From Eleusine coracana subsp. coracana (taxonomy: Eukaryota > Streptophyta > Magnoliopsida > Poales > Poaceae): a stretch of DNA of 64,000 bases. Shown here in pieces: positions 35,315 to 48,298 of this stretch (position 1 is its first letter; each line of letters begins with the position of its first letter). The notes under the pieces are model-generated. The model made no database searches and was not told where the DNA came from. It saw only the letters and a program-made list of their open reading frames with translations. The position numbers and the translations under genes are program-made. The DNA is taken from the NCBI GenBank assembly GCA_032690845.1, contig CM064421.1:44506963-44570962 (forward strand). Direction: 5' to 3'.

Positions 35315-37366
35315 CTATATTAGTACCTATTTGTTATCCACTATAATAATTTCTATTCTATAACTTGCCCTTCTCTTAATCAACGGTTCAGATTGTAGTA
35401 TCTCTTGATATCTTCAGACACCTCCTTACAAACACCATAAAAGATCTCTATAATGTGTCTACACATGGGTATATATAGCTCAGTCTGCAATCGAACATTC
35501 CTATATATGATGCATATGCGGAGATCACAGTGCTGATCATCACTTGATGAGCTTCCCCAGATATGATACAAGAGTAGTATAGTATTTATTAAGCTGTGTT
35601 CTATCAGTCTAGCACATGCGTATGTGCACTTTTTCTGGCATCAAGGAACAATTAATGAACCATATATAACTGAAGATCAACCAAGCTAGCGCAATGGAAA
35701 ATTGCCGGCATTTTCATTTATAAGAAGAAATAGAGTTTGTTATGCACGAGGTCGCGCAATAATAACATAGTTGCTTCATGAGCACGATCTGAAGCAACAA
35801 GTCCAAAGGCTATATATTATTCGCTATTTGAATCAACAAACACCATTGCTAGCTAGATTTCTTGCCCCAGCTGCGCACCAAAGTCCACAAGTTCACCTCC
35901 TCCTTTATATCATCCATGATGCATTGGATTGTATTCTCTACTTTTGCTTGAAAATGCAGGCTTGCGCTCCTTCCAAATTCCCCAAACTACCGCAATGACG
36001 AGCGAGCGCAACCCTTTCATTCTCTTGGCAGTAGAATCGTTCGTCACATGTGGATAATGCATGTGTCTATTTGGTCCACCAAGGCAACTGGACGTGCAAT
36101 GACCTACATAGCGCAAAGTAGCTTTATATAGGCTTCTTTCTGACGACATTTTATGCCGGACCGCTTATTAATGTTCTGCAATCTAGGATATGCCGCATTG
36201 CATTATAGTTTTCTGTCTCTTTTAAATGGGTCCATTTCCATGTGTGCCGAAAATTCAAAGGGCAGCTCTAGCTAGTTGATGATTTGTTTGAAGGGGAGTC
36301 TCGACAAGTGGGTGTGCTGAATAACACCACAATACAACACTCACTTGACACACACATATCAGAGAAATTTCTTTTGTTGAAAAAAAAGGACAGAGTGTTA
36401 ATATTCTTGCATACGCACGCATCGATCCACGCTGCCTTTACATAAAATACAGTAGATGGAACGACGCGTCGTCAGGCAGTAAAATTTAAATATATGAGGA
36501 TCAATGGGGACACGCAGGTTATACGACAGCACTTGACAGGATCAAACGACAAGGTTGTTGTCACGCACATGTTTCAGATTGGGATCGGTAAAGATACGCG
36601 TCTTATTCTAGCCAAATCAAACTAAAGTTTGTGATCACTGCCTTCAATTGAAATGGGTCACTTTTGACTCTCCGTCCAAGTGATTTGATAGGATCCCAGT
36701 CACCACATAGACAAGCACAACGAATTAGACACAGTCATTCATGTTATTGTCCTTCAGATGTGATACGCGTACGGCTCTCCCTGTTACAATAGTCTCGTGA
36801 GATGATTGTAACCCAATTTTGAGGTACGGCATCTTTATTCGCCAAAGAAAAAAAATGCTGGCAAATGATGTGTATCATGAACCACACATTTCGCTCACAA
36901 ACCAGCAAATAATCATCGGAGTATATATATATGTTAGCACTTGGCTTCGGATATCATTAGATCCTACACTCTTAAAAATATAGTGTATTTCAACTAAATT
37001 GGAAGAGTGAATGTAAATCTGATCACCCAAATATACGTTATATATCACTGATCAATAAATACATCCATTATCACAAATTAACAACAATGAAAGACATCAA
37101 AAAAAAATTCTAGCAATATCTATTTATTAGCTAATGAATAAAATAAAATAATTTTATGGTTTAACATCATAGTGTGACCTGACTAACCACAATTTATTTA
37201 ACATCTAGCTCCGTCACTGCTTTGAAAACACAACTGACGTCCACATATGTCAATATATTATAGGGATTGAACTAAAATCATGTCTATTTAACCTATAGTT
37301 AAGTTATATGTATTAAAAAATAGTTCAATTATTTTAAGTAAGATAACTCTGTATTATGAGAATATG
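35315..37366. other. Intergenic DNA; no gene recognised
   Basis: AT-rich with scattered short ORFs; no motif, tRNA-like fold or transposase recognised. Confidence 0.55.
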
Positions 37367-37522
37367 AGACCTACATCACATCCGAATCCAAGTTTAGGGA
37401 CCTAGATTTATATTTAGAGAGTATAAAGATCTAGATGACATCTGAGCCTAAGTTTAGTGACTTAGAACTCTAATTTGAGAGTAAAGGGACCTAAATGACA
37501 CACTCGAACAAGTTTAAGGACT
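37367..37522. repeat. Degenerate tandem repeat, about 61-66 bp x 2.5
   Basis: Three successive blocks share GA(C/T)CTA(G/A/C)AT(G/C)ACA, then AAGTTTA(G/A)(G/T)GAC, and the first two also TTTAGAGAGTA/TTTGAGAGTA. Confidence 0.7.
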
Positions 37523-37610
37523 GGCCATACACTTTACTCAAAATATAATAATTGTTGTAAATTAATTTATAGGAATCCACAATATATGGCACCTATTAAT
37601 AGGGACTTAT

Positions 37611-37773
37611 TAATTTTCAGTTGATTGAAAATATGGGTAATTTTCAATCACTGCTTTGAGTCATCAGATCTAGATCTAACAGTTTATGATTATTATATAA
37701 AAAATTTTATACAAAAAAAATTAAAATACAAAGTAACAAATTATTGACTGAAAGCTTTTAGTCGATTGAAAGT
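37611..37773 (-). repeat. Foldback/MITE-like repeat, copy 3 (opposite strand)
   Basis: The reverse complement matches copies at 2751 and 11086 (CTTTGAGTCATCAGATC here, with AGTTTATGATTATTATA and ACAAAGTAACAAATTATT). It has both ends: TAATTTTCAGTTGATTGAAA and TTTTAGTCGATTGAAAG. The string CTATTAATA(G/A) occurs on both sides (about 37591 and 37781), a possible imperfect target duplication. Confidence 0.75.
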
Positions 37774-37960
37774 AAATATGCTATTAATAAGGGGCAATTG
37801 GAAACAATCTTTGTTCCAGTCCACAAATGATAGGCATCCAATTTCGATGGGATGGATATTGTTCTCTTCAACCTAAACGCATTTAAGCTCTTAATGATTT
37901 CTCTCTCCGTTATGCTCCGCCCAGCTTACCACAATTTGGCAGCCATTTCTTGCCGTGTCT

Positions 37961-38221
37961 CACAACGGGAAAACGGCTAGTTGCCGAGTGCGGGGCATTT
38001 TTTTCCCTGCCGTTACCGTTACTGCCTACTTTATTTTGACAAGTGCAGGGCTGGACACTCATCAAAGCTTTGCCGAGTGGTTGATAAAAAAACACTCGAC
38101 AAAGACCACTTTGCCGGCACTTTGTTGGACGAGTGTTGCACTCGGCAAAGACTTTGTTGAGTGTTTTACTACCTTTGTCGAGTGCTCTAGACACTCGGTA
38201 AAGCGTGGATTTCCTGTAGTG
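37961..38221. mobile_element. Miniature CACTA (En/Spm-type) element, 261 bp
   Basis: The 3-bp target duplication TCT lies at 37958-37960 and 38222-38224. Termini: left CACAACGGGAAAACGGCTAG, right (read inward) CACTACAGGAAATCCACGCT. Subterminal TTGCCGAGTG/CACTCGGCAA-type repeats occur in both orientations throughout (at least six). No coding capacity; it could only move with a transposase made elsewhere. Confidence 0.88.
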
Positions 38222-38268
38222 TCTCGCTATCATAGCTGTTCCTGCCACTTCCGTAATGGTAACTAATA

Positions 38269-38486
38269 CTTCATCCGTTCTAAAATAATAATATTTTAGC
38301 TTTAGATATGAGAATTAATTAAGAAGAAATATAAAAGATGGATACATAGAAAATGAGAAGAAGAAAGATAAAAATAATGATATATTAAAAAATAAAGAGA
38401 AAAAATTACATAAAAAAATGAGAATGCTAATTAGGTTTTTAAAAATAAAGTTTATTAAAATACCAATTATTTTAAGATGGAGGGAG
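38269..38486. mobile_element. Stowaway-type MITE, 218 bp
   Basis: TA-flanked, with ends CTTCATCCGTTCTAAAATAA and, read inward from the right, CTCCCTCCATCTTAAAATAA. The interior is about 80% A+T. It is related to the split element at 34.4-35.3 kb and to a decayed copy at 45.7 kb. Confidence 0.88.
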
Positions 38487-38488
38487 TA

Positions 38489-41400
38489 TGTGTTACTCCC
38501 CGCATTGGTGCTAGCACACCGATGATCCTTTGCCTCCCACCACAACCCTACTTTAATTGTCAAGTCGTCCTGCCTCCATAAATTCATGCACCTGGCCTTA
38601 TAAGTTTGGTTAAAATCAAATATTTTTAACTTAAACAATATCTATAAAAAATATAATACTTGAAATTGCAAGAGTTATATACTACGTGATATCATTTATA
38701 TATCTATATATTGTCAATATGTATGATTTCTTTTCCATTGCTGGCATTTAAAATTAAAAATATTTTATTTTGGTCAAACACAGAAATATATACTTCTCTA
38801 TTTCATTTTTCTTGTCGTTAGAACAAACTCATTAGTATAAATTTGCACTAGCTATCTTGTCGTACAACAAGATTTTCGAAAAGGAGGGAATACTTATTAT
38901 GGAATTGGCAGTCGAGTACAACTATTGTTCGCACATGGTCGGAGGTAGGGAACAAGTAATCATGCTCCAATACCTAATCCATATTCGTAGGTCCAGAAGA
39001 CAGCACTAGTCGTAGGCAGCTACGACAGTTGATTTTCGGATGAGACGACGATGATGAGGCCATCTTTTCATAACACATCTTTAATCTCTCTTTTTTTTCT
39101 TCTTTTCTTTACGAGAGACGGAGAGAGGAACATCGTTCTTTCTTGCTACAAATTGGTTATGGCTGCCAGCCGCACGCGGTACATCAACCTGACGCCGCCC
39201 TGTCTAATATGCGTTACGGATGTCTCCCGTGGGGTCACTGGTCAGGGCATGCGATGCGTTTAGTGCGTGCATACTCGAACGCACGCAGGGGAACACGGAA
39301 ATGGCGAGCTCTGTGTGCACACAGGACAGGTCCACTTTTAATTGGCAAGCACCGTCGTTGGCTAGGTGACGCACGTCTTACGCCGCTCACGCATCGGCGG
39401 TAATACGGTACGTGATTGGATCATCGCTGGACGTACGCTACGCTAGCTCGATCGCCCTGCCGCGGTTGGTGCCGCCTCCCTATCCCGCAGCGCTGTACTG
39501 TATAGGTATCATCATCAGGCGGCGACGACGGCCGCGCCCTGGAAATTAAACGAGCGCAAAGCAACGTGAGCGTGATTCATGTGCCGGCCGATCGTGATAT
39601 CAGTCGGTGACGTGACGCGTCCCGATCCCGTGTAGCAACTCCACCGACCGGCAGGCTCCCTCTCGACGTCTCGCGCTCTCTCATCTGCCCCTGCCCGCCT
39701 GTCCTCTAGTCCCTGCGCGTGATTTACGTTTTCCAAACCCATTGTGACCAGAGAAATGGTCATTCACATACACGGTGTTCCGAGATTGAGGTCTCCAAGT
39801 CAACTCGGGTAACAGTTCTGAAACACCGTGGTGACAAGCTACACTGCTACTACTGTAACTGTCGCGTTACAGCTCCAGCACAGGACTCGCTCTACAGCTG
39901 TGTTCTACCATGCATGCATGCTTTCGACAAAGATCTTTCAGGTTCATTTTCCCAGAGGATCGACACACAACTGTGAGACACGGACATCACGATATCTGAG
40001 ATATATTGCACGAGTTTTTTCTCCACATTGCTGTCGATGACTTCCTTTTTTTTTTCTTTCGCAAAGATTCAATGACAGGTCCATGCCCACATGGGAGATT
40101 ATGAACCTTGACAGGTCCATGCCCACCATGGCATTATTATTGCGCTTTTGATGTTTCATTTTCCATTTTCTTGTAAGCGCCCTATGTTCCATTTTTTTTC
40201 ATAAGGATTAAGGATTGGGGCTGTACAGGCAAGTGATTTGGGCTCCAGTTTGAGCCCACCACATGGTGGCAAGCCCAGTTCACGGTACAAGGCTCGGTCC
40301 AAAACGATAAAGGCCCTACCGTGGTCGTCAATGTATGCAGCCCAATTACGTACGCAGTAGATGATGATGATTTTTTTATAAGGGTGATGTAGCGCTCCTC
40401 GTGTTCTCAGTTGAAGAAACTGTAACTGTAAATGAGAGGTGGACATGATGTGGGAGACCGGCGGGTCGCTGCCGTGCTCCAAATGAGATACTGTATATTT
40501 TGGAGTGTATAAAGCTCGTCAAAGACAGACACCAAACATTCTGGTGCTGGTGCATGGAGAGCACGCGTAGGAAAAAAAGGGTAAAAGCGAGGGTTTGTTC
40601 CGAGATCGGTGATCCCTGATCCGCACGTTGAGCTACGTGCTGTGCTTCACTTCAGATAAGCAACTGACTTGCCGAATCGTCTGTCGTCTCCGTTTAGTCC
40701 GTCGGGTCTGGCTAAACAACGGGGGCACACGCTGCAGGCTCGCGTTAGCCAGTCCACGTACGGAAGGTAATGGCTAGGAAGCTGGGCACCATGCTTCCGG
40801 CCGGTTGTAACTCTCGTGCGGAAGACTACTAGTTCTATAGACATTGTTCTGACTAAATCTGACCTGACGTAGATGGGTTGCGAAAAGCAGTGTCGGAGTT
40901 GTCGTGATAAGGCAGAGTGCGGGAGAAGCTAAATAACAATGAGACATGGCTTTTCAGAATCGAAGGAAAAGGGAAAGCTCCAATGGCAAGGACTAAATTA
41001 AAGGTTTCCACAGTCTAGGATAAAGGTTGCTATATATTTATATACGTAAGACAATCTAATATTTTGCTTTAATCTTCATTTTATCGTTTGAGGACCACAA
41101 TGAGTGACAATCTAATATCAAGTCACTCACGGTCTAGGATAAAGCCTGCTATCTTGAGAAAATAGAATTAGTATTAAGTCACTCACTGTTCTCAAAACTC
41201 AGAAGCACGAGTTCCTGTAATGAGGCGGTGAGTTCGGAGTTCAGAAACACAAGTTGACTGCGGTGAGACGAGAAGTTCTCCAGATTATCTTTTTTTCGAA
41301 CCAATGAAGTTCTTCAGATTATCTACTGCTCAAAATAGTGTGGTCGCCTCGCCGACATCATGTCAAAGTGCGACAAGGTTGTGAGATTAAGATACGCAAA

Positions 41401-42304
41401 GAATAACTACTTTCCATCAGTGCCTTTCCATGCTAACATGGTGTTTAGTTGCAGAACAGGAAATGGTCGGCTCAGCGCTTAACAGTCACGGCTCCTGACG
41501 AAAAAGCTAAAATCGGCAATCCAGGCTGGTGTCCGACGAAAGAAACGCGAACAACAACGCAAAGGCCTTGTCCCACCGCACCGAAATGGGTGGCCATGCC
41601 CTTCAATTCGACATGGCGCACTTGCAACTCCATGCTTGTTTCGTTCTACTTGGGTATCTGTAACAGCAGCCACAAGATTTTGAGATTTTTCAGGGACAAG
41701 AGCTCAGGATTGAATTTCAGACCAATCGTGGGAGACCGGAGACGACAGGCACCAACTTGGGTTGGATCCCATTAGGATTCAACAGCAACTCCCACCATTC
41801 GAGCTCACTAGGACAACGAAACCCTGACGGCGATGGGGCCTTTTTCCCACTGCCGAAATTGATGTCTCGTTCTCTGCGTGGCCATCAGAAAACAAATTCA
41901 TTGATTTTCAGAGGACAATATGACAAACAAAAACATCTTGATATCACACATCAAGCTCATGTCATACTCAAGGCGGCTGAAACGTCAGCACCTCAGCGGC
42001 CTAGGTTTCTTCAGGTGAGTATAAGTTCATATCTTTTTGTACTCTTTACTGTAATACCCCTCGTCCAAAAAATCACATGTTTTTTTACATTACATCAGAG
42101 GTGACCTCTATATTAAATCATCACAAAGAATTGCATATACCCTCTTTTACAATCAATTACACTTCGCCGAGTTACAATCTTGCTTCGTCGTAGCAATGGT
42201 CTCTGGCACAACAATTAGAGGTCCTCAGGAGGATGCTAAGTGTTGCATCACAGCCTCCTGAGAAAATGAAGAATGAACTACATGCTATCACTTATGTCAG
42301 AATT
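38489..42304. other. Intergenic DNA downstream of the desaturase; no gene recognised
   Basis: Mixed composition. The string GACAGGTCCATGCCCAC occurs twice (about 40074 and 40110). A TCTAGGATAAAG(G/C) block with GACAATCTAATAT is duplicated at about 41016-41060 and 41108-41150. ORFs of 60-120 codons have no motif. Confidence 0.55.
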
Positions 42305-44845
42305 TTATGTGGAGCTGCTCGTTTTAGAGTCAGTTTGGTAATAGACTACATCCCCAGTATCGCTAACATAGTGGTCTTGCTTTAAGCTTTGCGCTAGCAC
42401 CCCAAATAGGTGAAACGGGAGAGGACCTGACTTCTTTGGTTCTTTGTAATACTTGCCAAGCACTGGTTTTGCTGCCTCAGTCTGCAGATTAGATCCAAAA
42501 CGACTTAATATGGTTGTTCTATCCAAGGACAGTTAAAAATTTAATAGGGGACAGACTCTTACCGCTTCAACGAGATGGTAATGCGGGATTTGAGGGAAAA
42601 GGTGATGGATGACATGAGTTCCAATATCATGATGGATGTTGTTGATCAGTCCATAGTCCCGATCAAGCGTCGTCAATCCTCCACGCAGATAACTCCATTC
42701 CTAATAGAGAAAAGACAATGTGATATCAATAAGCAATCTATCTTCAAAACAAAACAAAAAAGGTACAGTAACAAAGATAAACTGGATTTGACAACCTGAA
42801 AACAAAATGAAAGGTAGCTAATAGGCTGAGGTAGATGACAGAAACAGGAGTTACATCTGTTGCTCTCAAAGACAAAAAGGAAATCTACTTCTTTGTTTGG
42901 TACTTATATAGGATCCTCAAAACAGGATCTACTCCACAATGTGACCAAGCTAGACCTTTCATGTGTAACATCCACCACTAAAGTTTCTCAGAATGAGGCT
43001 TCATGGGCACATTAGGCATTTGCACGTAAAGAGATTCTAAACCAGCAAATAGCAGATAGGATACGGATGATGGAGTCAAGCGGCGTTATGGACACCAAGC
43101 AGTTACATCTAAGATAAGTAAAAGGAGAGCAAGTCATCGCAAGAAATATGGAATATTTGCATCATTGCTTCTTCTTTTTTAACGCAAGGACCTATCTTGT
43201 GCGATTAATAACACCTGGCATAGTTAAACACGTTTAACACTCTCCTGAAATAAAATGGACAGCGCACTGGTTTCTTAAGATTATACAGCCATCATGAGCA
43301 CTGTGAAATTGTGAATCTGCTTTATTGATAATGGCACTCACCTTTCCACGGTACCAGGGAAGCTTGTCTTCATGGCCATGATGGTGCAGGTATGTAACCA
43401 TATCCAGCCACGCAACAAATACCTGCAAAAGGGTTCAGCAAATGCAACCGCATAAATTCACCACACAAAACACCAAGTCAAATAATCATTTTTGCAGGAA
43501 GAGAGCCTTTAGTAAAAGACACATCAATATTACCAGGTATGGGATAGCATAAAGCTTTAGCATCTGAACAGGTCCCATGACAAAGGTCAGACCAGCCAAA
43601 ATTCCAACCATGGCCAGCCATGACGCGGTTGATGTTACAATGTCCTTCTTTTCATTAGGCTGGAATAAACTGCTGTTTGGGTTGAAATGTGATCCTGACT
43701 TCCCTGGACTTCTCGCAAACTGCATAACACGCACGCCATAGGTCAGGAACTGAGCACCACTACCACATTAGAAAACAAAAACATCTAATTAAGATGCCAT
43801 CTGTGGATTATGCTCTTAGCCTCACCAAGTATAACGGGAATGCGAGCAAGGGGAACGGCATGGTAAACCGCAGCTTCTTAGTCATAAAGTCCAAGCTGTT
43901 GTACAACTTCTGTGGCAGCTGCAATTTATCACAATCCAAGAAACCGTTAGCATTATTCGTCATCAGCACAATTCACCATTAACCTACAGAAAGACGGAGC
44001 AACAGAACAGTTACCGGGTGCCAGGACTCGTCCTTCTCGACATGGCCATGGTTCTGATGGTGCGTCCTGTGGCTAATCCTCCTGCAATCCATTCAAAGAC
44101 AAGGCCATTCTTAGCATCAATTATAATTCCCAACCGAACCAAAGAGACATAGACAGCATAATAGGTAGTTATTATACCATCCGTGGTATGGGACGAGAAT
44201 GGAGGAATGGAGTATATGGCCGACAACGCTGTTGAGCTTGGCGTTGTTTGAGAAGCTCCCGTGTCCACTGCGAGAATGGAAAAAGTCAGTTGAGCAGAGA
44301 GTCAAAGGTCAATCTTCGGCAGGAAGGGCGTGCAGGGGGGAGGCGGTCAAGCAGCCGTACCAGTCGTGGCCGAGGACGAAGAGCGCCCAGAACATGGTCC
44401 CCTGCGCGGCCCAATAGAGCGGCCAGACGAGCCAGCTGTCGAGGTGCGCGGCGGCGGCGGCGAGGCCGAGCACGACGAGGACGTCGCGCAGGACGTAGGT
44501 CATGGAGCGCCAGGGGTCCTTGACCCAGCAGTGCTTGGGGATGGCGGCGCGGATCTCCGCCAGCCCGAACGGCGGCGGCGCCCCGGGGTCGAATTCAGCG
44601 CCGCTGTTGGCCGCCGCCGCTACCTCCGTCTCCTCTACGCTCCTCTTGTCCTCCTCGACGACGGAGGTGAGGCGGGTCGGCGCGGAGACGCGGAGCGCCC
44701 AGTCGCGGTGGATGGCCGCGGGCGCGGGCCTGCGCGGGCCCGCGGCGAGCGCGGGGGGCGGCGGCGGCGCAATGGCGCCCCGGCCACCGCCGCGCAGGCG
44801 GAGCGGCGCCAGGCCGCAGCCCTCGGAGAGGACGAGCCGAGCCAT
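42305..44845 (-). CDS. FAD7: Plastid omega-3 fatty acid desaturase (FAD7/FAD8 type), complete
   Basis: Membrane di-iron desaturase of the chloroplast envelope that converts linoleate to alpha-linolenate in galactolipids, the jasmonate precursor. Exons on the minus strand: 44845-44361, 44267-44178, 44081-44015, 43918-43826, 43719-43534, 43422-43342, 42700-42563, 42481-42305; all GT-AG, in frame, 438 residues. The GC-rich first exon encodes an Arg/Ala/Pro-rich N-terminus without acids (transit peptide) and then FDPGAPPPFGLAEIRAAIPKHCW. The three histidine boxes are intact: HDCGH (160-164), HRTHH (196-200), HVIHH (363-367). Hydrophobic segments lie after residue 120 and around SWLAMVGILAGLTFVMGP. 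There is no C-terminal ER-retention motif like that of FAD3, which with the long N-terminus favours the plastid form. FAD7 and FAD8 cannot be separated from this sequence alone. Confidence 0.96.
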
Positions 44846-45165
44846 TGGCGCCTCCGGCAGCAGCTGCGGTGACGGAGGGAGTGCTGACGGCTACTGACAA
44901 GTCCACCCACCGTAGCCGCCGCCTCGCCGCTCCTTGCACTGGCACGGGCGGGATCTTCTGCGTTAGGGATGGGATGTACGGTGGCCGGGGTTGGGTTTGG
45001 TTGGGTAAGGCAGAGCCAGGAGGTTTTTTTATACTACCGGACGGATTGGCGCTCATGCTTGGTTGGGCGAGCCGAGGTGCGCGTCGCCGGTGAAGGAGGA
45101 CGGCCGACGCGGTGTGGTGGACTCGGACCGGGGACTGGATGGATGGGTCGGGCACGAGCGCGCGG

Positions 45166-45171
45166 CACGTG
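45166..45171. promoter_or_regulatory. G-box CACGTG upstream of the desaturase
   Basis: Perfect CACGTG about 320 bp upstream of the ATG (44845). It could serve light or stress regulation of a plastid lipid gene, but a single hexamer is weak evidence. Confidence 0.3.
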
Positions 45172-45673
45172 TGAATCGTTGCGGTCTGGACATGGCTAGG
45201 ACCAAAGGAGTCGGGTTTGACGACGCCCGGCTTTTTAATCCGTGTTGACTCGTTTGGTTGGGAACTATAGCAGTAGTAAAATCGGTTCTAAAAGTGTCGT
45301 GTATCTCTGTGTCTCAAAAAAGTGTCGTGTAAAATCCGTGGGCTCCCGTGGAACAAAATGAAGCACGCTGATGCGTAATCAATTTCGTTCCACCGCTAAA
45401 AGAGAGATCAAGCATGACAGCAACTTGCTTCGTTACTTCGTTATTAGACTTTGATATCTGGCAGGTGCAGTCAAAAAAAGTGATTCGTTTTAACAGTGGT
45501 GTCGACTCAGATCTACTTCTACCGGCCCAAAGACAAGGAATTCTAAACCAAGGACTCTCTACATAAATAAAACAATCATATAGTGAACAGAATTTGCATG
45601 ATCCTCTTTAGTTTTGAAGTCTGTACTGTCTTATTGTACTATATGAGTATACTCTTCAGTTGACACTTTAATA

Positions 45674-45834
45674 CTCTTCAGTTTTTTAAAATAATTAATA
45701 TTCTTACTTTTTGATATATATATTTTTTAATATATCTCTATCTTTTTTTCTTGTTTTTTTATAACTAATTTTTATATTTCTTCTTAATTTCTATGTTAGA
45801 CTTTAAAGTCCCAATTAAAATGAAATGGATGAAA
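45674..45834. mobile_element. Decayed Stowaway-like MITE
   Basis: AT-rich block beginning CTCTTCAGTTTTTTAAAATA and ending AAATGGATGAAA next to TA. The interior shares AATATATC and TTATATTTCTTCTTAATTTC with the reverse complement of the MITE at 38.3 kb. The ends are poorly preserved. Confidence 0.45.
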
Positions 45835-47782
45835 TATATAACAGAAAATCCGCGTGTAAATGCATGCTCTCGGTTCACTACATGCTTCCCTCTTGGAGGC
45901 AGGTCACATGGTCAATCCCAATCCACTGTTGTCAACCGATACAATGCATTGCATCCTGACCTCCGAGTTTCAGACGATACAACAGAAGCAAACATATAAT
46001 ATAAGTAGCATTGCATACTCTATCCTTTATGTTGTCAATTCATGCATTTTGGTTTCTGGATGTGAACGAATAAGTCTTATCGTACCATCACCCAGAACGA
46101 AGTCAAACAACTCCTCTGCATGTTAACCCATAAGTGACCTAGCGCCCATACTGCTATAGTTTCCAGGTCTCATTTTCTCTGTGTGGCTTGGTCGCTCAGG
46201 TCTCAATTTTTTGGTCTTGTACTCTTTAATTAAGTTATAAGCACACACGTATGGGTGATTGGACCGAAAGATATATCAAAATTGACAGAGTTAGTAGTGA
46301 ATAGAACATTAGTATGCCTGAAAAAAGTAAAATATTGAGTTGAAGACTCAAAACCTTAAGCTAAGGAAATTTTGTCCAGGTCGTCGATGTTTGATTGTGA
46401 ACCTTAAAATTATTTAAGAAAAATATTGAGTATACTGTGATCATAAAGTTGTATAGTCACGGTTTTGTGTGATTTTTTTTTTTTTGAGACCGGTTTTGTG
46501 TGTTTGTACATCTATCTTGCTTGCTTGCCCGAGGCTGGAGCCGTGGAGCAGGCGCGCCCACGTAGCCCGGTAGCCGGCCGCTTGGACTCGCGCAGTGTCG
46601 TCGATAAGATATTTCCCCGTCGCAAGTGTCGATTCGATCGCACCGCACGCCTGACCTCACCAAGTCACCCAGCTTGAGCCCTTTTTGGCGTGCGGCCAGT
46701 ACTAGAGTCCAACAGCGCCGACTCATATGGAACACAAGGCAGAGGATGGTGCGGTGAAAACTGTCCTGACCGCGACGGCTGACGGCTAGGAACGAGACAA
46801 TCGATGATCGCCGCACGCGCGCGTGGTCGGCGGTGCTCCACGGCATCGCCTGCCTCGCAGCCGGCGGGTCCGGGGGATCCAGCCAGAGGCATGCAAACGA
46901 CCCGGACTGGTGGACGCGGTTGAGACGCCGGATTTCGTTCGGATCGGATGGGCCCGCTCAGCTCGCGGCTCCCATCGCTCGGCAGGCGTTCTCCGTCCAA
47001 ACGAGACAGGCGCAGAAATATCGGGTTTGTTTTTTTAGATACAAAAAAAAAAAGTACAGGGTTTGGATACTTGGATCCAGCACGATTCCATGTGCCGGCG
47101 CGGCGCTACGTTCCGGAACCGGGAGTCCGGGACGTGGTGTCAAGTTCTTGTTGCTGCTCGGGAATTGGTGGCGCGTTTTCGGAGCTGAAAAATTGTACGG
47201 TGGGTGAAACCCCGATGGTCTCTTCCGATCCTTTGATTTTTTTTTTCAAAATCAATCTACTAACTAGCTACGGAGAAAGCGAAGTATCGTAGGACAACAT
47301 GTGGCTAGGCGCAGCAGGAGCGAGGGCCATTCGATCGGGAATTGTCGTTTATAGTTGGCTTTCTGTAGGGGAAGATCTTGATAGTGTGCTATACTGAGAT
47401 AATGATTGTACCAGTGTTACGAACTGTTGAAGGAAAGGTGCGCACGAAAAATCAACAAGAGACCGGTAGATGCAATTGATCGTATCGGGTACCATTGACA
47501 TACGCACGCTGGTGGATGTAGCGGAAAAAAACGTTGAACCTTTTTTTTTCCCTTGCATTTCCAAGCCACGGCTACCCACTCGACATATTATATACTCCTT
47601 GTGTGTAAAAATGAGCAGACTGTAGGAATGTAACTAGTGGCGGAAGCTATGTACGGTCACTATTCATCATGGTTCATCCCCATATTGAGGGGTATGCGAG
47701 TCGATGCGAGAGCTTGTACCAATTTTTTTTTCGCAAATAAAGCAGTTCAGCAAGTTGCAGCCAGGTGACGATGATGGACCTT

Positions 47783-48298
47783 GAATGTGTTTGTTTTGAG
47801 TGTAAGGTTAGATGAAATATGGTTATTTATGTTTTTTAGATGGGATGATCCAGTTTCGTGTTTAGTTGGATGGATAAAAATGGATAGGACAAGATCGAAG
47901 TTATAGATCTTATTATTAAATAATAATAATATCAGTTTTAATTTTATTATAATAATTTATAATTAATAATAAATAAGCTAATTATTACTAATCCTAGTAG
48001 GATCAAGCTCTCATCATATACTAATCAACATCTTATTACTTATCAATCATAATATAATAAGTAATAAATATTAATTAATATTAAACCACACTAATATTGT
48101 CTAATTATTTTAGTAATTTTATCATTACACAACCTGGATATGTCAATTCGGTCATTTTTGCCGAACAGACTCATCCAGCATATTAAGAGAATATTCCTCT
48201 TTCAATCCATCTATATTCAAACTGACCGTAAAACAAAGACTAAATTGAATAATCCTATTCAAACATATCCAATCCAATCCAACGAAACAAACACACCC
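47783..48298. mobile_element. Probable MITE, about 515 bp, AT-rich core
   Basis: Inverted ends: left GAATGTGTTTGTTTTGAGTG, right read inward GGGTGTGTTTGTTTCGTTGG. The core is almost entirely A/T with TAATAAT runs. No exact target duplication was found, so family (Harbinger/Tourist or hAT) and boundaries are uncertain. Confidence 0.5.

Larger units (their letters stand above)
44846..47782. other. Desaturase promoter and intergenic DNA; no gene recognised
   Basis: Upstream of the desaturase about 300 bp is GC-rich (probable 5' UTR and promoter). From 46.5 to 47.2 kb another GC-rich stretch has several overlapping open frames on both strands without a motif. A TAGTGGCGGAAGC string near 47637 looks like a broken hAT-MITE end. 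Confidence 0.5.

Noticed and set aside
44330..44897. Plus-strand ORFs of 130-180 codons opposite the desaturase first exon
   Set aside because: Antisense shadow of the GC-rich transit-peptide exon; Arg/Gly-rich without any family pattern.
46457..47292. Group of overlapping ORFs up to 129 codons
   Set aside because: Open in several frames at once and without recognisable domains; likely compositional.
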